Source: an uncultured Eubacterium sp.
GTDB lineage: Bacteria > Bacillota > Clostridia > Lachnospirales > Lachnospiraceae
DNA: 29,838 nucleotides
Assembly (NCBI GenBank): GCA_900551945.1
Contig: URYE01000027.1
Span: 1-29,838, forward strand
Reading direction: 5' to 3'
Shown: positions 7,762 to 15,350 of the stretch, one piece after another
Numbering within the stretch: the first letter of the stretch is position 1
Layout: every line of letters starts with the position of its first letter
Notes under the pieces: generated by a model
Databases searched by the model: none
What the model was told of the DNA's origin: nothing
The model's input: the letters and a program-made list of their open reading frames with translations, nothing else
Made by a program: the position numbers and the translations under genes

Positions 7762-8192
7762 AAGTACATATCATATTTGTGACAAAGTATAGAAAGAAGC
7801 TTTTTAAATTAGACAAACTAGCTGATGATGTAAAGCAATTCTTATATGATGTCACAAGAAAGTATGAATATACCATTATTCAAATGGAGACTGACAAAGA
7901 CCATGTACATATATTGTTAGAATACAGCCCTAAAGTATCTGTTTCTGACATTGTTAAACAGCTTAAACAATATAGTACATATCAGATTTGGAAAATTCAC
8001 GGAGACTACCTATCTAAACAATATTGGAAACATCATATACTTTGGTCTGACGGATATTTTGCTTGTAGTATTGGTCAAGTTTCGCAAGAGATTAGATTAT
8101 TGAAAAATATATCTAAAATCAAGGGTAATGGTAACGAACGCTGTGTATCCACACACCTAAAGGTATGTGGTTTTGCAGCTGTTAATATATAA
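7719..8192 (+). pseudogene. tnpA: IS200-like Y1 transposase TnpA with frameshifted C-terminus
   Basis: The N-terminal part is canonical, from YNRGGHSKYSMKVHIIFVTK through the HuH motif DHVHILLEY to the catalytic Tyr region GYFACSIGQVSQE. After residue about 125 the frame is wrong. The expected ending YIxNQG-stop is found in another frame at 8107-8128, with TAA where a Glu codon would be. The open frame instead runs through the element's end hairpin to 8192. Y1 transposases excise and insert single-stranded IS200/IS605-type elements. The altered C-terminal helix probably abolishes activity. It overlaps the 3' end of iscB by 43 nt. Confidence 0.8.
8149..8170 (+). repeat. imperfect hairpin at the right end of the ISC element
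   Basis: CCACACACC (8149-8157) pairs with GGTATGTGG (8162-8170), 8 of 9 bp, over a TAAA loop. IS200/IS605 Y1 transposases recognise such short imperfect hairpins near the element ends. Confidence 0.55.
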
Positions 8193-8199
8193 AATTTTT

Positions 8200-8300
8200 G
8201 ATATGGCTGTCATAATAAGAAAATTTTATATAAAATATAGATATTTAGTTAGTGGATAATTCTATATTTTTATGGATTTTTTTAATTTGACAGCCATATC
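8200..8300. repeat. 101-nt palindromic element
   Basis: GATATGGCTGTCA (8200-8212) and TGACAGCCATATC (8288-8300) are a perfect 13-bp inverted repeat. Inside it, TATAAAATATAG and CTATATTTTTATGG also pair imperfectly, so most of the 101 nt can fold back. It lies between the decayed ISC element and the 3' end of apbE. It could be a bidirectional terminator, or a small non-autonomous insertion. The remaining 8301-8430 holds only a short imperfect hairpin (CAATAC/GTATTG). Confidence 0.6.
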
Positions 8301-8430
8301 TTATATTTACAAAAACAATGAGTAAAGGCTTGTGTTTGCACAATACTTGACGATTGTATTGTTGTGTGATTTGAGAAATTAGCAGAATAGGTTCCTCATA
8401 TTTTATATTATAAGTGTTTGATTGATATAA

Positions 8431-9465
8431 TTAATTATTTATGTAGTCTTGCATACCGCTTGAATATATTATATCACCATCTGCCATTACAAATACGGCT
8501 TCTGTGTTTTCTAGTGTTTCTATTAGCTCTAGTCCTTTTTCAAGTCCTAGTACGAAGCAGGTCGTGCTTAGGCAATCACCGTCTATTGATTGGTCGGATA
8601 TTATTGTTACTTGTGTTAATCCGTTGTTATAAGGATATCCTGTTGTTGGGTTTAAAATGTGGTGGTAGAAGTTATCATCTTCATTAAAGTATCTTTCGTA
8701 TGTACCAGAAGATACGGCAGATTTATTGTTTAATTTTACTGTCATTAAGGTTTCTTCGCTTTGTGTAAATGGTTTCTTAATTCCTATATTAAAAGAAGCA
8801 TTATTTTTTTTACCACCTACGCAAAGTACATTTCCACCCAAATTGATAACCGCATTATTTATATTTTTTTCAATAAGAAAATCTTTTAAACGGTCGGCAA
8901 TATACCCTTTTGCAATTGCACCGAGGTCTATTATAAATCCTTGTGGCATATCAATAATGTAATCGTCTGAGTCATCATTTACAGGGGTAAGAGCTATTTT
9001 TGTATAATCTATGTAATTTAGGGCGTTTGATATATCAGTAGCATTAGGAACTTTTGGATTATCTGCTGTGAAGTCCCAAAGGCTTGATACACTTCCTATA
9101 GTGATGTCGAAAGCTCCATCAGATAAATCTCCCATTTCAATTCCCTTTTGAATAAGCTCTGCCAATTCTTTTGGTATTCTATTTGTTTCACGATTGTTTA
9201 CTTTGCAGAGTATGCTGTCTGTTAAAGTTCTTGAAAACATAAGCTCATATTTGTCACATAAGTTAAGACATTCGTTTAAAGTATCTTTTGTGGAGTTGCT
9301 TGTGTAACCGGAAATGGCAACATAAGTATTAAGCTTAAAGCCTGCTACAGTAACAGGGTCATTTATTACTGTAACTGGCATTTCACATGCTGAAAGTAAA
9401 GAACTTGAAATTATTAGAATAAGTGAAAATATAGCAGTTAAGTATTTTACATTTCTTTTCTTCAT
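8431..9465 (-). CDS. apbE: FAD:protein FMN transferase, lipoprotein (ApbE)
   Basis: The product has 344 residues. The signal peptide ends in a lipobox (LLSAC, Cys27), so the protein is tethered outside the membrane. ApbE moves FMN from FAD onto a Thr/Ser of target flavoproteins such as RnfG/NqrC-type subunits. Visible motifs in order: DGAFDITIG (116-124), FIIDLGAIAKGYIADR (177-192), INLGGN (207-212), SSGTYERYF (252-260), YHHILNPTTGYP (267-278), and GDCLSTTCFVLG (296-307) with the metal-site Asp297 and Thr301. AAAGG lies 9 nt before the ATG. No flavinylation target is in the window. It is divergent from the foldase gene, with about 490 bp between them. Confidence 0.93.
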   Translation of the reverse strand: MKKRNVKYLTAIFSLILIISSSLLSACEMPVTVINDPVTVAGFKLNTYVAISGYTSNSTKDTLNECLNLCDKYELMFSRTLTDSILCKVNNRETNRIPKELAELIQKGIEMGDLSDGAFDITIGSVSSLWDFTADNPKVPNATDISNALNYIDYTKIALTPVNDDSDDYIIDMPQGFIIDLGAIAKGYIADRLKDFLIEKNINNAVINLGGNVLCVGGKKNNASFNIGIKKPFTQSEETLMTVKLNNKSAVSSGTYERYFNEDDNFYHHILNPTTGYPYNNGLTQVTIISDQSIDGDCLSTTCFVLGLEKGLELIETLENTEAVFVMADGDIIYSSGMQDYINN

Positions 9466-9833
9466 AAATTGTAGCCTTTCTATTTTAAGATGGTTTTTAT
9501 TTTAACGATAATAAATAAGTGATGTATAAATATTATTAGAAAAAATCAACTTACTTACAGTAGTTAAGATTGTATTATCATATCATATATTTGATTATAA
9601 TATAATAGTAATATAGCCTTTTAAATATATTTAACAGTTTTTTGCAATGGAAATTTTTTGTGTCAGATAAGTGATATATGGTTGGGATTTTTAGACAGAT
9701 ATAAAAAATATATATTAAAATTATGTGGTTTTAGATTGTAGTAACTTTTGAAATAAGGTAATATAATACTTATTATTAATAGATTATGGTGGATTTTAAT
9801 AATAACTTTAGTATAAATATAGTGAAAAAAATG

Positions 9834-9929
9834 TGAAATACCTTTTATTTTTATTGTCTTTATGATATAACAATATAGTCGTTCAATAAGAAAGATTGTT
9901 AGTTTGTAATATTTAGCAAAGGTATTTCA
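9834..9929 (+). promoter_or_regulatory. structured leader upstream of the foldase gene
   Basis: TGAAATACCTTT (9834-9845) and AAAGGTATTTCA (9918-9929) form a perfect 12-bp closing stem over a 72-nt loop. The loop has its own small pairings (TATTGT/ACAATA and CAAT/ATTG). A possible -10 (TATAAAT, about 9812) lies just upstream and the ribosome site 20 nt downstream. It may be a cis-acting RNA. No known riboswitch class is recognised. The rest of 9466-9833 is AT-rich without visible genes. Confidence 0.4.
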
Positions 9930-9959
9930 ACACATATTTGCTTAGAAATGAGGTTTATA

Positions 9960-11147
9960 ATGAGAAAAAAAGTATTAGGAATAATTATGGCAGCTTCAAT
10001 GATTGCTTCGCTTACAGCTTGTGGTGGGTCTAATAACAACAGTACAGATGCTACAAATGCAACAGCATCATCAAACACAACGGTTAATCAGGAGATTACA
10101 GCAGACCAGTATGCAGATACAATTAAGGGTAATGCAGAAACTTACAAGACTTATATATCATTACCAGAATATAAGGGATTATCAGTAACGGTTGACAGTG
10201 AGCAGGCACAGGTTTCAGAAAGTGATGTTACAGATTATATTGATAATCTTATTTCACAGTATGGTACAACTGAAACTGTAACAGAAGGTGTTACAGCTAG
10301 TGGAGATGTTATTTCTCTTGATTATAGCGGACTTTTAGATGGTACAGCATTTTCTGGTGGAACAGCTACAGATGTAACATATACAATTGGTTCTGGAAAG
10401 TTTATTGATGACCTTGATAAAGGACTTGTAGGTCTTACAGTAGGTCAAGAATATGATATTCCATGTAAGTTCCCAGATGACTATTCTTCATCAGACCTTG
10501 CAGGTAAAGATGTTATCTTTAAGGTTACAGTTAATAGTATAAAGAAGACTACATTACCAGAATTAACAGATGAATGGGTTGCTTCTAATGCTTCAAGTCT
10601 TAATGTAGAAGCTACAACAGTTGATGGTCTTAAGAGCTATGTAAAGGATTATCTTGAAACACAGGCTAAGACTAATTATGATAGCAGTAAATATCAGGCA
10701 GCATGGAAAGTTATTTCAGATGGTATAACAAATAATAATGGTTATCCAGAAGATGAACTTAACTCACTTATAGATACACTTAAGTCAAATATACAGTCTG
10801 AATATAATCAGTATGGTTCATACTATGGAATTTCAGATTATGCTTCATACTTATCACAGGTTTATGGTTTTGAGTCAGAAGACGCATTTAATGATTATGC
10901 AAAGGAATATGCACAGTCTTATCTTTTAGAGAAGATGGCAATTACAATTATTGCAGAAAATGAAAATATAACAGTTACAGCAGATGATATTAATGATATG
11001 GGAGCTCAGTTAGCTTCTTACTATGGTTATACAGATTATCAGGAAATTCTTGATAGTTACGGAAATCAAATGAACTCAGAAGTTGGTTATGAAGTTCTTT
11101 ATCAGAAGGTTCAAGACTTTATTAATGCAAATACATCTGTAGGTTAA
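9960..11147 (+). CDS. trigger-factor-like FKBP peptidyl-prolyl isomerase lipoprotein
   Basis: The product has 395 residues from ATG 9960, which has GAGG 6 nt upstream at 9950-9953; an in-frame ATG at 9948 overlaps that site and is not used here. The signal peptide has lipobox SLTAC (Cys21), followed by a Ser/Thr/Asn linker. Residues 113-196 are an FKBP domain (GDVISLDYSGLLDGTAFSGG, then GKFIDDLDKGLVGLTVGQEY). The remainder is helical, like the C-terminal arms of trigger factor (LPELTDEWVASN onward). The ribosome-binding N-terminal domain of trigger factor is absent. I infer an extracytoplasmic foldase/PPIase acting on secreted proteins, a role comparable to PrsA. It has a strong terminator downstream. 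Confidence 0.88.
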   Translation: MRKKVLGIIMAASMIASLTACGGSNNNSTDATNATASSNTTVNQEITADQYADTIKGNAETYKTYISLPEYKGLSVTVDSEQAQVSESDVTDYIDNLISQYGTTETVTEGVTASGDVISLDYSGLLDGTAFSGGTATDVTYTIGSGKFIDDLDKGLVGLTVGQEYDIPCKFPDDYSSSDLAGKDVIFKVTVNSIKKTTLPELTDEWVASNASSLNVEATTVDGLKSYVKDYLETQAKTNYDSSKYQAAWKVISDGITNNNGYPEDELNSLIDTLKSNIQSEYNQYGSYYGISDYASYLSQVYGFESEDAFNDYAKEYAQSYLLEKMAITIIAENENITVTADDINDMGAQLASYYGYTDYQEILDSYGNQMNSEVGYEVLYQKVQDFINANTSVG

Positions 11148-11268
11148 TTTAAAATTATTAAATAATAAAAGTGGATTAAGAGTATCCATTTAACTTAAAA
11201 AAGTTCTCAACTTTTGTCTATGCGAGCAAAGTGCAATAAGCAGAGAATTGTATAAGTATAGAAATAAG

Positions 11269-11321
11269 ATAAGCCTTATTTATATTGCGGTTAGAAAGCA
11301 ATGTAGATAAGGCTTATTTTT
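11269..11321 (+). terminator. terminator after the foldase gene
   Basis: ATAAGCCTTAT (11269-11279) pairs perfectly with ATAAGGCTTAT (11307-11317), followed by a T-run. An inner ATTGC/GCAAT stem is present. A second small hairpin AAAAGTT-CTC-AACTTTT lies at 11199-11215. Confidence 0.85.
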
Positions 11322-11361
11322 GTATTGTATTTGATAAAATAATTCCAATGGTACAAATGTA

Positions 11362-11370
11362 TGATATAAT
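11362..11370 (+). promoter_or_regulatory. extended -10 promoter of the SulP gene
   Basis: TGATATAAT at 11362-11370 is an extended -10, about 98 nt before the start codon. No good -35 is seen at the right spacing. Confidence 0.4.
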
Positions 11371-11467
11371 GAAAATCACGTTTTATAAAAACTTAATTAA
11401 TTTTAAGAAAAATTTATAAGCGAAATACTTTACACATTACACATTGCGAAAGGAAAAGAAAAAGGAA

Positions 11468-13111
11468 ATGAATCAGTTTGTACCAAAACTATTCGACTGC
11501 ATGAAGACATATTCAAAAGAACAGTGCATTAAAGATATCGTATCTGGTATTATTGTAGCTATTATTGCACTTCCATTGTCAATTGCACTCGCACTTGCTT
11601 CGGGCGTAGGGCCAGAGCAGGGAATTTATACTGCTATATTTGCAGGCTTTGTTATATCATTTTTAGGCGGAAGTCGTGTGCAGATAGCAGGGCCAACAGC
11701 CGCATTTGCAACGATTGTTGCAGGAATTGTAGCAGAAAATGGTATGCAGGGGCTTGTTCTTGCAACTATTATGGCAGGAATTATACTTATAATTATGGGT
11801 TTTTTAAAGTTTGGAAATCTTATAAAATTTATTCCATATACAATTACAACAGGCTTTACAGCAGGTATTGCCGTTACAATAGCTATTGGTCAGATAAAAG
11901 ATTTTTTAGGGCTTACATTTTCAACATCACCTATTGAAACTCTTGAAAAGGCAAAAGAATGTATTAATTCAATCAATACATTTAACTGGCAGGCACTTGT
12001 AGTAGGCGTTGTTGCACTTGCTATTTTAATATTAGTGCCTAAGTTTAATCAGGTTGTTCCACCATCACTTATAGCAGTTATAGTGTCAATTCTTATGGTT
12101 AAATTAATCGGAATGGACGTTAAAACTATAGGTGATTTATATACTATTTCAAATAAAGTTCCAGGAATTACAATTCCATCACTTGACTTTGGACTTATAA
12201 CAAAGCTTCTTCCAGACGCATTTACAATTGCTATACTTGCAGGGATAGAGTCACTTCTTTCTTGTGTAGTATCAGATGGTATGATTGGAAGCAGACATAA
12301 GCCTAATATGGAGCTTATAGCACAGGGAGCAGGTAATCTTGTGTCAGCATTATTTGGCGGAATACCAGCAACAGGAGCGATTGCAAGAACTGCGGCAAAT
12401 GTTAAAAATGGCGGTCGTACACCAATAGCGGGTATGGTTCATTCTATAACACTTCTTCTTATACTTGTTGTGTTAATGCCTTATGCAGCTTGGATACCAA
12501 TGCCAGCGATTGCAGCAATTTTATTTATGGTAGCTTACAATATGTGCGGTTGGAGAGAATTTGTATCACTTTGCAAATCTTCGCCAAAGAGTGATATATT
12601 AGTGCTTGTAGTAACATTTGTGCTTACAGTAGTATTTGACCTTGTTGTAGCTATTGAAGTTGGAGTTGTACTTGCCGCTTTATTATTCCTTATGAGAATG
12701 GCTAATGTAACAGAAGTCAAGAGTTGGAAATACATAGGGGAAAATATTGATGAAGAAAATGACCCAGAAAGTATTAAGTTAAAGGTTGTTCCAAAGCATA
12801 CACTTGTATATGAAGTAATTGGTCCTATGTTTTTTGCGGCAGCAGATAAATTTATGGAGATATCAGCAGAAACGGGTATAAGAGTTGTAATTATAAGAAT
12901 GAGAGGAGTGCCAGCAATGGACGTTACAGCACTTCGTTCACTTCAAATGATTTATGATAGATGTCAGCAAAAAGGAATAACACTTCTTTTATCACACGTT
13001 CAAGAACAGCCAAAAGCAATGATGGAAAAGGCTGGTTTTGCTAAGAAGGTTGGAGAAGAAAATTTCTGTAAAAATATAGACGCAGCATTACAAAGAGCAG
13101 AAAGCTTATAA
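11468..13111 (+). CDS. SulP-family inorganic anion permease with STAS domain
   Basis: The product has 547 residues from ATG 11468. The frame is open from a TTG at 11444, which has no ribosome site; AAAGGA (11449-11454) lies upstream of the ATG with a long 13-nt spacer, so the start is less certain than usual. The N-terminal domain has 12-14 membrane segments with the SulP signature region (GVGPEQGIYTAIFAGF, then GGSRVQIAGPTAAFATIVAG). The last 100 residues are a cytoplasmic STAS domain with the conserved Asp loop (VPAMDVTALRSL). SulP proteins carry sulfate, bicarbonate or related anions. The substrate cannot be read from sequence. Sulfate, or molybdate given the neighbouring locus, is possible but speculative. 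Confidence 0.9.
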   Translation: MNQFVPKLFDCMKTYSKEQCIKDIVSGIIVAIIALPLSIALALASGVGPEQGIYTAIFAGFVISFLGGSRVQIAGPTAAFATIVAGIVAENGMQGLVLATIMAGIILIIMGFLKFGNLIKFIPYTITTGFTAGIAVTIAIGQIKDFLGLTFSTSPIETLEKAKECINSINTFNWQALVVGVVALAILILVPKFNQVVPPSLIAVIVSILMVKLIGMDVKTIGDLYTISNKVPGITIPSLDFGLITKLLPDAFTIAILAGIESLLSCVVSDGMIGSRHKPNMELIAQGAGNLVSALFGGIPATGAIARTAANVKNGGRTPIAGMVHSITLLLILVVLMPYAAWIPMPAIAAILFMVAYNMCGWREFVSLCKSSPKSDILVLVVTFVLTVVFDLVVAIEVGVVLAALLFLMRMANVTEVKSWKYIGENIDEENDPESIKLKVVPKHTLVYEVIGPMFFAAADKFMEISAETGIRVVIIRMRGVPAMDVTALRSLQMIYDRCQQKGITLLLSHVQEQPKAMMEKAGFAKKVGEENFCKNIDAALQRAESL

Positions 13112-13115
13112 TACT

Positions 13116-13207
13116 AAAGTCCCTTGCAATTGCAAGAGCTGACCACAAAAGTTAGTCTAAATAACGCATGTAGGTTAGTTCAAAGTAATGTGTAAGGGGC
13201 TTTTTAT
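13116..13207 (+). terminator. terminator with a 68-nt internal insertion
   Basis: AAAGTCCCTT (13116-13125) pairs with AAGGGGCTTT (13194-13203), one G-U, and a T-run follows. The long loop starts with a perfect 14-bp palindrome, CTTGCAATTGCAAG (13123-13136), and holds a further weak stem (CTGAC/GTTAG). Confidence 0.65.
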
Positions 13208-13249
13208 TTGATATTATTAAAAAAATATAAAAAAATTCTCAATAACTAC

Positions 13250-13278
13250 TTGATTTTTTAATAATCATAAATGATAAT
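13250..13278 (+). promoter_or_regulatory. promoter of the purine permease gene
   Basis: TTGATT (13250-13255), a 17-nt spacer, GATAAT (13273-13278). It is 42 nt from the start, so there is no room for a purine riboswitch in the leader. Confidence 0.5.
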
Positions 13279-13320
13279 GAACCTGTAAAAAAAAATACAT
13301 TGGAATTAATGGAGGAACGT

Positions 13321-14724
13321 ATGAAAAAATTTGAACTTTCTTCAGAAGCGTACAAGTTTGACGGTAAATTGCCATTAAGTCAGGCAATACCGCTTGGACT
13401 TCAACATGTAATGGCAATGTTTGTAGGTAATCTTACACCATTGCTTATTATAACAGGTGCGTGTGGAATTGGAGCAGGAAGTGAGTATGAAGCTATTCAA
13501 GTATCACTTCTTCAAAATGCAATGATTATTGCAGGTATTGTAACATTAATTCAGTTATTTGCTATTGGACCTATTGGTGGAAAAGTTCCTGTAATTATGG
13601 GAACGAGTTCAGGCTTTATTGGAGTATTTAGTAGTGTTGCTAAAATAATGGGCGGTGGTTTAATCGGCTATGGAGCTTTGATGGGTGCTTCAATTATAGG
13701 TGGTATATTTGAAACAGTGCTTGGTGCATTTTTAAAGCCACTTAGAAGATTTTTTCCGTCAGTTGTTACGGGTACAGTAGTGTTATCAATCGGACTATCA
13801 CTTATTTCTGTAGGTGTAAGTTCATTTGGTGGTGGAAGTAGTGCAAAAGATTTTGGTTCTATGGAAAATCTTTTTCTTGCATTTCTTGTACTTATAGTAA
13901 TATTGTTTTTTAAGCATTGGACAAAGGGTTATCTTAGTTCATCATCAATCCTTATTGGTATTATTGTAGGCTATGTAGCAGCATTTATTATGGGAATGGT
14001 ATTGCCACATACAGCCGTTACAGCAGATGGTGTTGAGTATACTAAGTCTTGGGTGCTTAATTGGGATAAAGTGGCAGAGGCTTCTTGGTTTGCTATTCCT
14101 GAGCTTCTTCCAGTTAAGCCTGTATTTGATATGAGAGCAATATCACCGGTTATTGTTATGTTTATTGTAACAGCAGTTGAAACAGTCGGTGATATCTCGG
14201 GTGTAATTGAGGGTGGTATGGATAGAGAAGCCACAGCTAAGGAGTTATCTGGCGGTGTAATGTGTGATGGTGTTGGTTCAACATTGGCAGCTATATTTGG
14301 TGTATTACCTAATACTTCTTTTAGTCAGAATGTTGGACTTGTGGCTATGACAAAGGTTGTTAATCGTATTGCGTTAGCTTCTGGTGCAGTTTTTCTTATA
14401 CTTTGTGGACTGTTACCTAAGCTTGGAGCTTTTATTTCTATTATGCCACAGTCAGTACTTGGTGGTGCGGCAGTTATGATGTTTTCTTCTATTATTGTAA
14501 GTGGTATTCAGCTTATTACAAAAGAACCACTTGGCGCAAGAAATCTTACTATTGTTTCTGTTGCGATTGGTGTGGGATATGGAATTGGTGCTAATTCTAA
14601 TATTCTTGTACATACGCCTGAATTTGTGAGTCTTATTTTTGGTGGTTCAGGTATTGTGCCAGCGGCACTTATGGCAATAGTGTTGAATATTATATTGCCG
14701 AAAGAGAAAGAAGCAAAAAGATAG
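13321..14724 (+). CDS. pbuX: xanthine/urate-type permease (NCS2 family)
   Basis: The product has 467 residues from ATG 13321, which has GGAGG 5 nt upstream; in-frame TTG 13300 and ATG 13309 lie before or on that site. It has about 14 membrane segments. Family signatures are LGLQHVMAMFVGNLTPLLII near the N-terminus, the Glu-containing segment FIVTAVETVGDISGV, and PNTSFSQNVGLVAMTKVVNR, which is the nucleobase-cation symporter-2 motif in its xanthine/urate form. It would carry xanthine or uric acid into the cell with protons or sodium. It is the first gene of the region that goes on to molybdenum-hydroxylase genes. That fits purine uptake for oxidation, though cruciform copy 1 separates it from them. 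Uracil specificity is less likely from the motif. Confidence 0.88.
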   Translation: MKKFELSSEAYKFDGKLPLSQAIPLGLQHVMAMFVGNLTPLLIITGACGIGAGSEYEAIQVSLLQNAMIIAGIVTLIQLFAIGPIGGKVPVIMGTSSGFIGVFSSVAKIMGGGLIGYGALMGASIIGGIFETVLGAFLKPLRRFFPSVVTGTVVLSIGLSLISVGVSSFGGGSSAKDFGSMENLFLAFLVLIVILFFKHWTKGYLSSSSILIGIIVGYVAAFIMGMVLPHTAVTADGVEYTKSWVLNWDKVAEASWFAIPELLPVKPVFDMRAISPVIVMFIVTAVETVGDISGVIEGGMDREATAKELSGGVMCDGVGSTLAAIFGVLPNTSFSQNVGLVAMTKVVNRIALASGAVFLILCGLLPKLGAFISIMPQSVLGGAAVMMFSSIIVSGIQLITKEPLGARNLTIVSVAIGVGYGIGANSNILVHTPEFVSLIFGGSGIVPAALMAIVLNIILPKEKEAKR

Positions 14725-14735
14725 TTTATTGGCGA

Positions 14736-14955
14736 ATAGAAGCAGTAACAAAATTTTATAGTTGATGAATAAAAGCTAAGTAGTTCTAAGTTGTGCTGGT
14801 GAGGCAGTAAAGCCTAACGTGACCACAATGAATGCGACATCGTGTCGCTCATTGTTTGCCCCGACGTCCTGTCGGGGCATCACTGTTTTTTGACAGCACA
14901 ACTAAGAACTACTTAGCTTCTATCACATACTATAAAATTTTGTTACTGCTTCTAT
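14736..14955. repeat. large cruciform element, copy 1
   Basis: A perfect 27-bp inverted repeat (14736-14762 with 14929-14955) closes a 220-nt structure. Inside, AAGCTAAGTAGTTCT (14773-14787) pairs with 14905-14919, and TTGTGCTG (14791-14798) pairs with 14894-14901. A short hairpin AGGC/GCCT follows (14802-14815). GTGA (14819-14822) pairs with TCAC (14880-14883) and encloses two hairpins: CAATGA-AT-GCGACA (14826-14839) with TGTCGC-TCATTG (14843-14854), and GCCCCGAC (14858-14865) with GTCGGGGC (14871-14878). The same architecture recurs at 18877-19089 with compensating changes. It could act as a structured RNA, a transcription end, or a non-autonomous mobile element. No coding potential is seen. 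Confidence 0.85.
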
Positions 14956-15350
14956 CTGTTATTTACATTTTGAAAGACCATTGGTTAAAGTGAGTTTAAT
15001 TTCTATATATATAATAAAATTTCTATAACACTTTTATTGTAAATTACTATTATGAGAGAATTAATTGGAGTATAAGTCTTGCATTAAATTTTTATTTATT
15101 TTGACTATCTTTAATATCAAGCTAAATAAGTTTTAACTATTGATATTTTTAAGTAATTATACACATTTTATTTGCAATATTAATTATTTTCTTAGCTTTC
15201 AGTCCCAACGCAAGCCATGTTTTTCGTTATTAATTTATAAATTGTACTATACAGCCCACATTTAAGATTATGTTTTTGGCTCATTTTTGTTAGTATATTT
15301 TGAAACTTAAAACTGTATTAGTTGAAGTGGGGTAGGGGGTAGATTAGTTT
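14956..15350. other. gene-free AT-rich stretch
   Basis: This lies between cruciform copy 1 and the 3' end of the minus-strand cofactor gene. I see no plausible reading frame, clear hairpin terminator or known RNA. A short GC-richer patch at about 15200-15225 has no identifiable function. Confidence 0.6.

Larger units (their letters stand above)
6611..8195 (+). mobile_element. decayed ISC-type (IscB + IS200-like TnpA) element
   Basis: The order is a structured non-coding region, a broken iscB, a broken Y1 transposase, and a subterminal hairpin at 8149-8170. This matches an ISC element of the IS200/IS605 superfamily. The borders are approximate: the left is set just after the hairpin following TetR, the right just after the hairpin following tnpA. 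Both genes carry lesions, so it is not autonomous. Elements of this superfamily leave no target duplication, so none is expected. Confidence 0.65.

Noticed and set aside
13250..13320. Purine riboswitch before the xanthine permease
   Set aside because: The leader is too short after the likely promoter and no aptamer-like three-way junction is visible.
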